Notes under the pieces: model-generated
The model's database searches: none
What the model was told of the DNA's origin: nothing
The model's input: the letters and a program-made list of their open reading frames with translations, nothing else
NCBI GenBank assembly: GCA_026393835.1
Contig: JAPKZK010000040.1
Coordinates: 1 to 64,000, forward strand
Source of the DNA: Candidatus Aminicenantota bacterium
GTDB lineage: Bacteria; Acidobacteriota; Aminicenantia; UBA2199
Reading direction: 5' to 3'
DNA: 64,000 bases
Made by a program: the position numbers and the translations under genes
In this document: positions 43,628 to 53,364 of the stretch, in pieces
Numbering within the stretch: position 1 is the stretch's first letter
Layout: every line of letters starts with the position of its first letter

Positions 43628-45187
43628 ATGACAACAGAAAAAACCGGGAAAAAAACATTTAATACCGCGGGCTTGTGTTTCCCTGAGGATCATTATATGG
43701 TGGATCCTCTCAAAAGAATGCAAGATATCGAGAAATTAATCGAACAAAAACTCTATTTCACCCTTCATGCGCCCAGGCAAACGGGGAAAACCACCTACCT
43801 CCATGCACTGGCCCGGAAACTCAACGCCGAAGGTAAATACATCGCATTGGTGGTTTCGTTTGAACAGGCGGGATATAAAGGCATAACCCAGGAGCAAGCG
43901 AACGAAGTTCTTAACTTCAGCATTTACCAGAAGGCCCGGGGGCAATTATCCAATGATCATTGGCCGGAAAACCCTCAATCCAAAAAATTTTTAAACCTGA
44001 ACCACTACCTTAAAAAATGGAGCGAAAACCAGGAAAAACCTATCGTCCTGTTCATCGATGAAATCGATGCCTTATTGGATGATATATTGATCTCAATTCT
44101 CAGGCAGTTAAGAGACGGTTACCAGGACAGGCCGAAATATTTTCCCTCCTCCGTGGCCCTCGTGGGCTTGCGGGATATCAGGGAATATAAAGCCAAAATC
44201 CGCGACGGGTATGCGTCATTAGGAACGGCGTCACCGTTTAATGTGAAATCCGAGTCGCTTCTTTTAAAGAATTTCTCCAGGCAAGAGGTATTCGAATTGC
44301 TGGAGCAGCATACCCAGGCCACCGGCCAGGGTTTCACCGGCGAGGTCAAGGAAGAAATCTTTTGCCTTTCCAATGGACAGCCCTGGTTGACCAATGCCCT
44401 GGCCAGGCAGATCGTTTCTAAAATACTGGCGGATGATTATTCCAGGGAAATAACTCTTGATCTGGTGAAGGAAGCAAAAGAGCAATTAATTTCGCGGCGC
44501 GACACCCACCTGGACAGCCTGGTAGACAAACTAAGAGAAGATCGAGTCAAACGGATCGTACAGGCCATTATTAATGGGGATAACCTGCCCGTCGATATAT
44601 TCGACGATGACATCCTTTATGTCCGCGACCTGGGCATCGTTGGCCAGACCGATCCCTTGCAATTCGCCAATCCTATTTATGCGGAAATCGTACCGAGGAT
44701 AATGGCATCTTCCATTCAATCCTCCATTCCCAGGGAAATCCAAACTCCCTGGTTTGTGAACCCGGACGGCGCGTTAAATATGGAAAAGTTGTTGAAAGAA
44801 TTCCAAAAATTTTACCGTCGCAACAGCGGGGCCTGGTTGGGCAGGTTCGAATACAAAGAATCCGCACAGCATCTATTGCTGATGGCATTTTTACAGCGGG
44901 TGGTCAATTCCGGGGGCGAGATTATCAGGGAAATGGCCGTAGGTAACGGCCGCATCGATATACTGGTAAAATTCGGGAAACAGGAATTTGCCCTGGAATT
45001 AAAGATTAAAAGAGACGAATATACCATCGAGGACGGCAAAGAGCAATTGGGCCGGTACCTGGATCGCTTAGGTTTAAACGAAGGCTACCTGGTAATATTT
45101 GATCCGGCGGAAAAAAGCTGGACAGAGAAACTCTATTATAATAGTATTCCCGTAGGCGATAAAACAATAATAATGGTAGGGCTTTAG
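43628..45187 (+). CDS. AAA-like ATPase with C-terminal PD-(D/E)XK domain (paralog 2)
   Basis: 519 aa, with the same architecture as the gene at 26837. Walker A APRQTGKTT near residues 50-58, Walker B IVLFIDEIDALLDD near 140-153, VALVGLRDIREYK sensor, NGQPWLTNALARQI. The C-terminal nuclease core is VGNGRIDILVKF then ALELKIKRDEYTIEDGKEQLGRYLDRLGL, with the D and ExK positions. Expression is probably from a leaderless mRNA. The two proteins share motif order but differ in spacing and sequence, so they are not a recent duplicate. The neighbour downstream is convergent. Confidence 0.82.
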   Translation: MTTEKTGKKTFNTAGLCFPEDHYMVDPLKRMQDIEKLIEQKLYFTLHAPRQTGKTTYLHALARKLNAEGKYIALVVSFEQAGYKGITQEQANEVLNFSIYQKARGQLSNDHWPENPQSKKFLNLNHYLKKWSENQEKPIVLFIDEIDALLDDILISILRQLRDGYQDRPKYFPSSVALVGLRDIREYKAKIRDGYASLGTASPFNVKSESLLLKNFSRQEVFELLEQHTQATGQGFTGEVKEEIFCLSNGQPWLTNALARQIVSKILADDYSREITLDLVKEAKEQLISRRDTHLDSLVDKLREDRVKRIVQAIINGDNLPVDIFDDDILYVRDLGIVGQTDPLQFANPIYAEIVPRIMASSIQSSIPREIQTPWFVNPDGALNMEKLLKEFQKFYRRNSGAWLGRFEYKESAQHLLLMAFLQRVVNSGGEIIREMAVGNGRIDILVKFGKQEFALELKIKRDEYTIEDGKEQLGRYLDRLGLNEGYLVIFDPAEKSWTEKLYYNSIPVGDKTIIMVGL

Positions 45188-45188
45188 G

Positions 45189-45842
45189 CTATTTCTCCCC
45201 GAGTTCTCTTTCCAGGGTATCAATGGCGTCTTTTAAGCGCCGTTTCAATGTCTCTTCATCTTCCTTAGACCCGGTCGCGCGAATGGTAATGGGTTTCCCA
45301 TAGGCATAGGTAATAACTCCGAAAGGCAAAGGTATCTTAAACCTGTCCCAGGTCTTTTCAAGTATCTTCACTCTATCGGCATGCCAGGCAATGGGCACCA
45401 CCACGGAACCACTCTTTTGGGCCAACCGGATGACCCCGTCTTTTATCTCCCTTGCCGGGCCTTTGGGACCGTCGGCGGTAATCAGGACCTCGGACTTCTC
45501 CTCTTTGATGGAATTTAAAAGTTTTATAAACGCCTTTGCCCCCCCACGGGAAGACGACCCACGCACGGGATTCATACCGAACTCGATGGCAATCTGCGCC
45601 ACGATTTCGCCGTCATCGGAAAGGGAAATCAAAGGGCGCGCTCCGGTGTTCATGAACCGGTAAATGGTCACGAATATGTGGCGGTGCCAGTAAGCATATA
45701 TTATGGGGACTTCCTGCGCCCTCAATTTTTCCACGTTTTCATAACCTACGATTTTGAGTTTACAGGTTTTGACGATGCCGGAAATCAGCAGTTTGGCCGC
45801 TTTGCGAATTATGAAATATTTAATCTTCTTCGGAAATGCCAT
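45189..45842 (-). CDS. DUF374-type lysophospholipid acyltransferase
   Basis: 217 aa. YAYWHRHIFVTIYRF carries the His of the acyltransferase motif I. The body shows SDDGEIVAQIAIEFGMNPVRGSSSRGGAKAF (motif II-like) and LITADGPKGPAREIKDGVIRLAQKSG (motif III), typical of DUF374. These proteins acylate lipid-A-like or phospholipid precursors at the inner membrane. It overlaps the sigma-54 regulator upstream by 23 bp on the same strand, so the two are co-transcribed. Confidence 0.82.
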   Translation of the reverse strand: MAFPKKIKYFIIRKAAKLLISGIVKTCKLKIVGYENVEKLRAQEVPIIYAYWHRHIFVTIYRFMNTGARPLISLSDDGEIVAQIAIEFGMNPVRGSSSRGGAKAFIKLLNSIKEEKSEVLITADGPKGPAREIKDGVIRLAQKSGSVVVPIAWHADRVKILEKTWDRFKIPLPFGVITYAYGKPITIRATGSKEDEETLKRRLKDAIDTLERELGEK

Positions 45843-47184
45843 ATTCTTTTATTTTATCTAGCAGGGTCTTGTAACTGACTTCCAGGATTTCCGCGGCCCG
45901 GGTCCGGTTAAACCCCACCTCTTTCAACGTACGCTCGATCTTAATTTTCTCAACTTCCCTTACCGCCCGCGCGGTTACCTGTTTAAGGGGGCCGCTGAAA
46001 TTAACGCTCTCCACCAGGGGAAAGGGTTTCTCCGGCAGTATGATCTCGTTTTCGCCGATGATCTTGCCGCGGCATAGGATAATGGCCCTTTCGATGGTAT
46101 TGAGCAGTTCCCGGATGTTGCCCGGCCATTGGTAGTGGTGCAGCTTTTCCCTGGCTTTGTCCGACAATGAGAGATCGCCTTTGTTCATTTCAAGGGAGAA
46201 TTTTTTGACAAAGTACTCGGCCAGGAGAATGATATCTTCCTTTCGCTCTCTCAGCGGGGGCAGCCGGAGCGGGAAGACATTGATGCGGAAATAAAGGTCC
46301 TGGCGAAACCGGCCGTCTTTTACCGCCCCTTCCAGATCGATATTGGTGGCAAAAATAAACCGGAGATCCAATATGATTTCCTGGTGGCTGCCGATGCGGC
46401 TGACTTTTTTTTCCTCGATGACGCGCAAGATTTTTCCCTGGAGATTATGGGGCAGGTCGCCGATCTCGTCCAGGAGGAACGTACCGCCTTGGGCCAGTTC
46501 CAATTTGCCTACCTGGCGCAGGTGCGCGTCGGTATAAGAGCCCCGCTCATGACCGAATAATTCGTTTTCCAGCAGGTTCTCCGGGATGGAGGCGGAATTG
46601 ATGGCAATAAACGGGTGCCCGCACCGTGGGCTGAGGTTATGAATGGCCCGGGCAAAAAGTTCTTTCCCGGTCCCACTTTCGCCCAACAGCAGGACGGGGG
46701 TATCGGTGCAGGCCACCTGTTTCAATTTTTCAGCCTCTCTTATGATGCCGCTGCTTTTGCCGATGATTACGGATTTCGCCGCCTGGGCAGCGTAAATTTC
46801 TTTAAAAATAATGTTTTCCCTGAGAATGCGGGTGGACTCCAGGGCTTTTTCAACGATGAGGAACAAATAATCCGGGTCCACGGGTTTGGAAACGAAATCG
46901 AACGCGCCTTCCTTGATGGCTTCGACGGCCAGCTCAATGGAACCGAACGCGGTCAGCAGGATGAAAGGGATATTGTAGTGCTTTATTTTTTTTAAGAAAG
47001 CGATGCCGTCGATATCGGGTAATTGGAGGTCGGAGATGATAAGGTGAAAGTATTCGGATTTCAAGAGCAGCATGGCGCAGGAAACGGTTTCCGCGGATTT
47101 TACGTCGTAACCTTTTTCATGCAGGATATTGACCAGCATTTCCCGCATGGCTTTATTGTCTTCCACAACCAGTATTTTGTTCAT
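45820..47184 (-). CDS. NtrC-family sigma-54-dependent response regulator
   Basis: 454 aa. Receiver at residues 3-118 (acidic VVEDN, phospho-acceptor Asp52 in IISDLQLPD, Lys in VSKPVD). AAA+ domain: Walker A GESGTGKE, Walker B GGTFLLDEIGDLP, arginine finger region FRQDLYFRINVFPLRLPPLRER. The sigma-54 contact loop reads GHERGSYTDA instead of the common GAFTGA. The C-terminal Fis-type HTH is RTLKEVGFNRTRAAEILEVSYKTLLDKIK. It should activate a sigma-54 promoter when phosphorylated; no kinase is adjacent, and no -24/-12 element was found before the divergent phosphoesterase gene. Confidence 0.92.
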   Translation of the reverse strand: MNKILVVEDNKAMREMLVNILHEKGYDVKSAETVSCAMLLLKSEYFHLIISDLQLPDIDGIAFLKKIKHYNIPFILLTAFGSIELAVEAIKEGAFDFVSKPVDPDYLFLIVEKALESTRILRENIIFKEIYAAQAAKSVIIGKSSGIIREAEKLKQVACTDTPVLLLGESGTGKELFARAIHNLSPRCGHPFIAINSASIPENLLENELFGHERGSYTDAHLRQVGKLELAQGGTFLLDEIGDLPHNLQGKILRVIEEKKVSRIGSHQEIILDLRFIFATNIDLEGAVKDGRFRQDLYFRINVFPLRLPPLRERKEDIILLAEYFVKKFSLEMNKGDLSLSDKAREKLHHYQWPGNIRELLNTIERAIILCRGKIIGENEIILPEKPFPLVESVNFSGPLKQVTARAVREVEKIKIERTLKEVGFNRTRAAEILEVSYKTLLDKIKEYGISEED

Positions 47185-47267
47185 GCTCCTTATTATAATG
47201 GAAAAAAGACAAAAATAATACTATAATAAACCATTAAAATCAGACCCGGTTGAATAAGGAGATTACA

Positions 47268-49352
47268 ATGTTTAAGAAATCATTCCCTTTGTTACTAATC
47301 TTGTTCATCTCAATATTTATGGCGCTTACGACTGTCGGCGTCGGCGCAGGAGCCGCGGAACTGCCGGTAAAAATTCCCGCGCCCGCGGAATGGAAAGAAA
47401 TTCCTTACCGCGGCATTACCAACCTCCTATCTATCGAAACCATTCATTCCTGCATCAAAAGCGGGGACGACCGCGGGCTTTTCCTGGATTTCTCCGCTAT
47501 TCGTAACCTGCTGGACGGCACTGTATTGAATTCTACCGATACTATCTCCGGGAAAGTATACCTTGGTCCCTACCCTTTTGAAGCAAACGAAGTCACCTAC
47601 ACCTACAAGCGTTTCAAAATGGAAATCGTTTTCGATAAGGGATACGCGGCGCTGCCCGCGGCTTTTTTCCTGGCGCCCCTGCGCAACAGCGAAGAGTGGG
47701 AAAATGAAGGGCAATTGGCGGTGAGACTGGACCTTTATCTTTCATCAGGGAATAATACCCGGGCCATGGGACTCTACGATACCTTTGTCCGCTTTAAAAG
47801 GGAAGTTGAACCGGGCGGTGTGAAATTTGTAAAGCAAACCTCCATTATCGAAGGTCCCCTGGTAAACCTCGTCATGAGTAATGAGCCGTCGAAAATGGTA
47901 ATCTCCTTTAAAACCGATCAACCGGTAATGGCCGCGGTGGTATTAAATAACGGCTGCGCCTTTTCTTCGGCCCAATCCGGGCGGAAACATGAAATAACCG
48001 TAACCGGGCTCGAAGCGGCAAAGGACTATGATTATTATGTCCAATATGAAGGCATTAAGACGAAACGTTTTAGCTTCCGAACGGCCCCCGCCGCCGGCGA
48101 GGGCGAGGTGGTGATTGCCTATGCCGGGGACAGCCGGGAAGGAATAGAAGGCGGGACCGCCAACCTGATGGGAGTCAATGTTAATATATTGGAACGCTGC
48201 GCCAACCTGGCGTTCATGCTGGGGGCGGATGTGTTTACTTTCGGCGGCGATCTGGTGGGCGGCAACACCACCAGCCCGGGGGATTTCCGCGCCCAATTAA
48301 ACGCATGGAAACAGGCCATGTCGGGTTTCTGGAACCACCGCCCGGTGTACACTTCCATCGGCAACCACGAATCCATCTTGAAAATATATAAAAACGATAA
48401 TGGCCGGACGCTGGTGATGGACCGGTGGCCCTATGAAACCGACAGCGTGGAAGCCGTATTCGCGGATGAAATGGTAAACCCCCAAAACGGGCCGGAAACG
48501 TCGGATTCCCGGAGACCCACGTATAAAGAAAACGTCTATTCTTTCCAGTACGGCCCGGTTAAGTTTATCTTCTTCAACAACAACTACTGGATCGGCAGGG
48601 AATACGGCAGCCCCACTGCCCCCGGCGGGACCGGCGGTTGCCCCGAAGGTTATGTGATGGAAGACCAACTCCAATGGATTCAACGGGAACTGGAAGCCGG
48701 TGAAAAAAATTCCACCGTGAGATATATAATCCTCAGCGCCCATGAGCCTGTTTTCCCCAATGGTGGGCATATCCAGGACGGCATGTGGTACAGCGGCGAC
48801 AATAATGTCCGGGCCTATACCTTTGAGCCGGATCAACGGGGTGAACAGGGCGCAGGCAAGATGACGGCCGAAAAAGAGGGCATTATCGACGTCAGGAACC
48901 GGTTGCTAAAAATGATATCGGGAAATAAAAAAGTAGCGGCGGTGCTGGGCGGGGATGAGCATTCCTACCACAAGGTATTAATCGATAAACACGTACCCAT
49001 CGGCGTCCCGGCGTTGGACGACAAAGACGGCGGCGGCAGGGTATGCCGGGAGGGCGGGACCTGTTCGCCCTTTAAAGATATAAAATATCCTACCTGGTGC
49101 CTGGTGTCCGGCGACGCCGGCGCCCCTTATTATTCCGAAGGAACCACGCCCTGGAATACCTATTGGAAACAATATCCCGGCGCCTATCCCAACCATACTT
49201 CGCTGAGGGGATGTTATCATTATTCGTCGCAAGAAAACTTTTTTATATTTAAAGCCGACAAAGAAAAAATCTCCCTGGACGTTTACAACCCCTATGGGGA
49301 GATTATCGACAGCATCGCCGACCTCATGAAGGTAAAGGAAAACGAAAAATAA
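47268..49352 (+). CDS. Secreted metallophosphoesterase with purple-acid-phosphatase-like N-domain
   Basis: 694 aa. ATG 47268 is chosen because TAAGGAGA precedes it and a signal peptide follows (SFPLLLILFISIFMALTTVGVGAGAAE). A FnIII-like N-domain runs to about residue 275 (PVMAAVVLNNGCAF...YDYYVQYEGIKTKRFSFRTA). Metal motifs follow: AYAGDSREG, FGGDLVGG, TSIGNHES, LSAHEPVF and LGGDEHSYHK, the five blocks of calcineurin-like phosphoesterases. It acts outside the inner membrane on phosphomono- or diesters. It is followed after 13 bp by the WD40 lipoprotein in the same operon. Confidence 0.88.
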   Translation: MFKKSFPLLLILFISIFMALTTVGVGAGAAELPVKIPAPAEWKEIPYRGITNLLSIETIHSCIKSGDDRGLFLDFSAIRNLLDGTVLNSTDTISGKVYLGPYPFEANEVTYTYKRFKMEIVFDKGYAALPAAFFLAPLRNSEEWENEGQLAVRLDLYLSSGNNTRAMGLYDTFVRFKREVEPGGVKFVKQTSIIEGPLVNLVMSNEPSKMVISFKTDQPVMAAVVLNNGCAFSSAQSGRKHEITVTGLEAAKDYDYYVQYEGIKTKRFSFRTAPAAGEGEVVIAYAGDSREGIEGGTANLMGVNVNILERCANLAFMLGADVFTFGGDLVGGNTTSPGDFRAQLNAWKQAMSGFWNHRPVYTSIGNHESILKIYKNDNGRTLVMDRWPYETDSVEAVFADEMVNPQNGPETSDSRRPTYKENVYSFQYGPVKFIFFNNNYWIGREYGSPTAPGGTGGCPEGYVMEDQLQWIQRELEAGEKNSTVRYIILSAHEPVFPNGGHIQDGMWYSGDNNVRAYTFEPDQRGEQGAGKMTAEKEGIIDVRNRLLKMISGNKKVAAVLGGDEHSYHKVLIDKHVPIGVPALDDKDGGGRVCREGGTCSPFKDIKYPTWCLVSGDAGAPYYSEGTTPWNTYWKQYPGAYPNHTSLRGCYHYSSQENFFIFKADKEKISLDVYNPYGEIIDSIADLMKVKENEK

Positions 49353-49365
49353 AACAGGAGGAATC

Positions 49366-51345
49366 ATGAAATCATTGAGTAAGACATTGCCGGTAGTTAT
49401 TATATGTGGGATTTTGCTCCTGCTCACCGGCTGCGGTGGGAAATCCACGGATACGGAAACCCTGGGACGTATTTATTTCGACTACCACAAGGCCCTCCAG
49501 GCGGAAGACATAGGGGCGTTGAAAGGGTTCATCAGCGCCCAACGTCAAAAAGAAATGCCGGCTGAAAACACGGACATGGCAATCAAGATGATCAAGGCGT
49601 TAGCACCCACAAATGTCAAAATTACCGGGGCCGACGTTTCCGGCGGCAAAGCAGTACTGAAAGTCGAGGGCCGGTCGCAGGAACAAAAAGCCACCGGGAC
49701 CGTGGAATTTGTAAAAGAAGGCGGTCAATGGAAAATCTCTAAAGAAGATTGGCAAATGACCTTTGAGATCACGGATACCCCTGGGAGCGGAGGCGGCAGT
49801 TTCCCGGGGGAAGCGGAACCATTTATGAAAGACCCGAAAAAGCCGCCGCAGGCGCAGCAAATTCTTAACGGTCACCAGGGGGAAGTGACAAACCTGGCTT
49901 TTACCCGGGACAACCGTTTCCTGGTTTCCGCCAGTTATGGGGATTTTTCATTGAGGGTATGGGACCCGTTAACCGGGCAAGAGCTTTCCAGCGCTAAAAT
50001 GGAAAACCGCGTCCGCGGAATGGTGATAACTGCAAACGGGGAGCGAATATTGACCGCCGATGCGTACGGGAATATTATTTCGTGGCCCGTGGAAGAGGGG
50101 GTTGTCGGCCTTCCGACAACGCTTTACCGCGACGCCGGCGATACGTTGGCCGTGGGCCCGGACGGTAAATTCCTTGTCGCAACCGGCTGGGAAAAACCGC
50201 TGCGCCTGTGGAATATCGAGGACGGTTCGCCGGTCGAAACCCTGGCGGAGGACACCGAGATCCGGGCCCTGGCTTTTTCTCCATCGGGTAAATGGCTGGC
50301 CGGCGGCGGCAAGGGAAACCGCTATTGGTTATGGAATACGAAGACATGGAAGCAAAAGTCATATAAAATCGATAAAGTGGCCAAAGACAGCGAGGTCTCG
50401 GCCATCGACATCAGTAACAATGATAAATATTTGGCCACCGGGCACATGGACAGCAGCATTGTTATTTTCGACCTGGGGGAGCGCGAGGAGCTGCACAATT
50501 TTTACGTAAAGGATGCTTCCACCCGGGATGTAAAATTCAGTCCCGACAGTTTGCTCCTGGCCACGGCGCAGCAGGATAAGGCCGTGTATCTCTGGGAGGT
50601 TAAGACATCCGCCCATATGGCAAAGTTGTCCAGGCACAGCGAAGCCGTACGCTGCCTGGCTTTCAGCCCGGATGGTACGGCCCTGGCTTCCGGCGGCGAG
50701 GACCGCAAGATCATTATCTGGCGCTGCGGCCCGGCGCCGGCGCAGGATGCGGCGGGCGCTATTTCCCCGGCCGGCGGCGCCGGCGTTCCTGCCGAGGTGG
50801 GGGAGCCCGAAATGATGGAAGTGGAAGGCCAAAAAAATCTTATTAAAAACCCCTATGCCGGTCAAAATCTTCATTTCTGGGAAACCAAAGGCGATGTCTC
50901 TATCGAACTGGACGAAGAGGTCAATCCTTACTTTGTCATCCGGTACAGCGGCATGTTGTGGCAGGATGTTCCGATTCCCGAATCCGCGGGGCGGTGGGCG
51001 CTTTTAATTGCCTGGACTTCCAGCGAACGGATCAATAAAGACGATGATCAAACAGGGCTTCCTTATATATACGGATGCATGCTCGATCGGAAGGATAAAA
51101 ACCGTATTAATACCACTTTGCAGGGTCAACAGATGCTCCATGCGGGTCGGAAAGCCAATGAATGGGGGATAGCCTGGGGAGTTTTCCAGGCGCCGGGAGA
51201 TACCGGGGCGATTCGCTTTTTCATGCAGCAGGCGGATGGTGGGACGGCGCAGAACGGTTCGTCGGCGCGGTTCGATGAACCCGGCGTTTTTTTGTTCGAC
51301 ACGGAAGAAGAGGCAAAGGCTTTTGTGAAAATCTACCGTCAATAA
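49366..51345 (+). CDS. WD40-repeat lipoprotein
   Basis: 659 aa. Lipobox LLLTGC with Cys about 23; AGGAGGA ribosome binding site. Residues 30-135 are an NTF2-like/DUF4878-type domain (IYFDYHKALQAEDIGALKGFISA...KEGGQWKISKEDW). About 160-460 contains seven WD-like repeats (HQGEVTNLAFTRDNRFLVSASYGDFSLRVWD; HSEAVRCLAFSPDGTALASGGEDRKIIIW). The last 170 residues form a separate beta-rich domain (NLIKNPYAGQNLHFWETKGDVS...MLWQDVPIPE) resembling a carbohydrate-binding or jelly-roll module. It probably works outside the cytoplasm together with the metallophosphoesterase. Confidence 0.85.
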   Translation: MKSLSKTLPVVIICGILLLLTGCGGKSTDTETLGRIYFDYHKALQAEDIGALKGFISAQRQKEMPAENTDMAIKMIKALAPTNVKITGADVSGGKAVLKVEGRSQEQKATGTVEFVKEGGQWKISKEDWQMTFEITDTPGSGGGSFPGEAEPFMKDPKKPPQAQQILNGHQGEVTNLAFTRDNRFLVSASYGDFSLRVWDPLTGQELSSAKMENRVRGMVITANGERILTADAYGNIISWPVEEGVVGLPTTLYRDAGDTLAVGPDGKFLVATGWEKPLRLWNIEDGSPVETLAEDTEIRALAFSPSGKWLAGGGKGNRYWLWNTKTWKQKSYKIDKVAKDSEVSAIDISNNDKYLATGHMDSSIVIFDLGEREELHNFYVKDASTRDVKFSPDSLLLATAQQDKAVYLWEVKTSAHMAKLSRHSEAVRCLAFSPDGTALASGGEDRKIIIWRCGPAPAQDAAGAISPAGGAGVPAEVGEPEMMEVEGQKNLIKNPYAGQNLHFWETKGDVSIELDEEVNPYFVIRYSGMLWQDVPIPESAGRWALLIAWTSSERINKDDDQTGLPYIYGCMLDRKDKNRINTTLQGQQMLHAGRKANEWGIAWGVFQAPGDTGAIRFFMQQADGGTAQNGSSARFDEPGVFLFDTEEEAKAFVKIYRQ

Positions 51346-51755
51346 TAATCATCCGCTTTTACCCCCGGGAATAGGAAAACGAGTCCCTTTCCCCCCTTTC
51401 CCATTACATTTCGGGCAATCTAACAGCAAATTGCTCCACTCAAGACCTAACCAATAATACCCGTTGTAGTAAAAAAACTTGAGTGTCCCTTTTTACCCAC
51501 CCCACCAGGCCAACCAACAGGACACCCGTATCCAACCAATCGCTTATCGTCATAGTGCTACCGCCCGTTGGGTGAAAAAAATTTGTTGTCCTTGACTGTG
51601 CGCTACAGCAGCCAATATAAAGTACAGGATTACTAAAATCAGCCTGGGGATTCTTCTCCTGGTTAATGCCTTCATGTCAGCACCTTAGAAATAGATATTT
51701 TTATCGTTTTCATTCAGAAAAATAATACATTGGAAAAAGGAAAATATTTAATCCT
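51346..51755. other. Intergenic DNA without a recognisable gene
   Basis: No supported reading frame, promoter or repeat was recognised in this 0.4-kb convergent gap. It is C/T-rich in places (CCCTTTCCCCCCTTTCCC near 51384). Confidence 0.4.
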
Positions 51756-52736
51756 TTATTGCACAAGGGCTTTAACCTGTTGCCCGGAAAGACCGGTGTA
51801 TTTGGAAACCGCTTCTACAGGAAGGCCATCGCTCAGCATTCTTAAGGCTGTATCACGTTTTTCTTTTTGTTTGCCTTCTTTTTTCCCCACCATTTTGCCC
51901 TCTTTTTTTGCAATCCTTTCCCAACTGAGTATATGTGGCATTTTCTTTTCCTCCTCTAAATTGTTGATTTTTTCGGATAATTTTTTTTCAAGATATTCCG
52001 GTAAATGGAATATCAAATCGATGAAATCAAAAAGAGATCGAATATATTTACTATCGTAACCCTGGCTATATAATTGCCGAATCAGTTCCCATTTAATCGT
52101 GTACTTTTTATCATTGTCCCCTTTTTTGGCCTCAAAACTCTTTAACTGGGCTTTTACCACCATGGCCATCGGATTGGCGGACCTATCTACTTTTTCCTGT
52201 AATTCCTTTTTGTTTTTATAATCGATGATTTTTATCAGGGGTATATGCATCCGCAGTTCAAACCCCCATAGCTTAGAATAATACTCATCGGGGCGATAGT
52301 TCTCATCTTCATCGGTTAATACCGCCAGGCTGATAATTCCTGTTCCCGATTCCCTGAATTTTTCAAAAATGCGGTAGTAGTAAACAAAGAGTCGCTCCGG
52401 GAAATCCGTATCCTTTTTACCCTGGACCTCTATATGGATATACACCCATATATATCTTTCCAGGCCGTTTTTGAGATAAACTTTTATTAAGGCATCTGCC
52501 CGGCGATTGCCCAATTTACTGTGGGGAAGGATTTTCCTGAGTTCGTTGCTCAAGATTTCCGGGGGCCTGGAAAAGTTGATATCCTTGTGGATATCGGGAT
52601 AGAAAAATTCTACGAAGGCCTCGAAGTGCATTTCAATCATATCCTTCCATGCCGCGTCGTATTCCGAAGATGGGATGACCCGTGGAGGTTGGACCTTCTT
52701 GTTTCTTTTGGATGAATACTGTTTTTGCGTTACCAT
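51756..52736 (-). CDS. Rpn-family recombination-promoting nuclease/putative transposase
   Basis: About 326 aa from ATG 52736; an open frame upstream offers only a GTG. Rpn features: SSEYDAAWKDMIEMHFEAFVEFFYPDIH at the N-terminus, RRADALIKVYLKNG then YIWVYIHIEVQGKKDTDFPERLFVYYYRIF, the D...E-x-Q core of this PD-(D/E)XK subgroup. The C-terminus is Lys/Glu-rich with a short helical RMLSDGLPVEAVSKYTGLS motif. Members act in RecA-independent recombination in E. coli or are mobile. No terminal repeats were found around it. Confidence 0.85.
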   Translation of the reverse strand: MVTQKQYSSKRNKKVQPPRVIPSSEYDAAWKDMIEMHFEAFVEFFYPDIHKDINFSRPPEILSNELRKILPHSKLGNRRADALIKVYLKNGLERYIWVYIHIEVQGKKDTDFPERLFVYYYRIFEKFRESGTGIISLAVLTDEDENYRPDEYYSKLWGFELRMHIPLIKIIDYKNKKELQEKVDRSANPMAMVVKAQLKSFEAKKGDNDKKYTIKWELIRQLYSQGYDSKYIRSLFDFIDLIFHLPEYLEKKLSEKINNLEEEKKMPHILSWERIAKKEGKMVGKKEGKQKEKRDTALRMLSDGLPVEAVSKYTGLSGQQVKALVQ

Positions 52737-52900
52737 ACCAATAATATAAACAAAAAATGGGAAAAAATCAACCCCTTTCCTCAATAACACCCCGTAAAGC
52801 AGATATAAGAGAGAATTTCTCGCTTGCCCCCTGACCGCCGGGGGCAGAGAAAAAACAGGGATTCGCGGGGGTCTTTTCGAGAAAACCGCCCCCCGCCCCC

Positions 52901-53357
52901 CGCAAAAGCCTGGACGCCGAACACCATGACAGCGTCCCCCTGTCCATCATAATCTCTCTTATAAAAAAAAGCCTTTCCCTGGGCATCGAAGTTAATTTTA
53001 CCCTCCGGCAAATCCCCGGCCGGGAAAATCCGGAAGAAAATTTCCTGGCTCAAATCAAAGAACTCCTTCCCGATTTTTACCGACAAAATCATACCCGTTC
53101 CCGCTGGCTTCATTACCTGCCCCACATGCCCATATCGCCCTGGACGGGAGGATGTCTTCCCACCAACAGCGCAGCGGCGCCGGGGAAACAAAAATGGCAG
53201 CGGAATCACCCACTTTTCCAGGTATTGCAAAGAATTGGGTTTGAGCCCGGAAACCTTGGATTGGCCCGCTTATAAAACTCCCTGCCATCTCTGCCTGGCG
53301 CTTTTTCATCAACATGGAAACCGGGTTTTGAGGAAGTTCGGCATGGAGAAACCGTAA
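52901..53357 (+). pseudogene. Decayed gene with a cysteine-bearing C-terminus
   Basis: One plus frame (from 52901) reads naturally: VPLSIIISLIKKSLSLGIEVN, ENFLAQIKELLPDFYRQ, SRWLHYLPHMPISPWTGGCLP. Near 53200 the sequence continues in another frame to the TAA at 53355: ITHFSRYCKELGLSPETLDW, then TPCHLCLALFHQHGNRVLRK with C-x2-C. One frameshift would join them. No start codon is seen. A minus frame also stays open here, so the call is tentative. The C-x2-C end suggests a metal- or cluster-binding protein, possibly radical-SAM related. Confidence 0.35.
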
Positions 53358-53364
53358 GTGTGTG

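Noticed and set aside
47185..47267. Sigma-54 promoter before the metallophosphoesterase
   Set aside because: No GG-N10-GC pair of the -24/-12 type is present, despite the divergent NtrC-family gene.
48297..48836. 179-aa minus-strand frame inside the metallophosphoesterase
   Set aside because: A shadow of a gene whose catalytic motifs are all visible on the plus strand.
51756..52736. Insertion sequence around the Rpn-type gene
   Set aside because: No terminal inverted repeats or target duplication could be found on either side.
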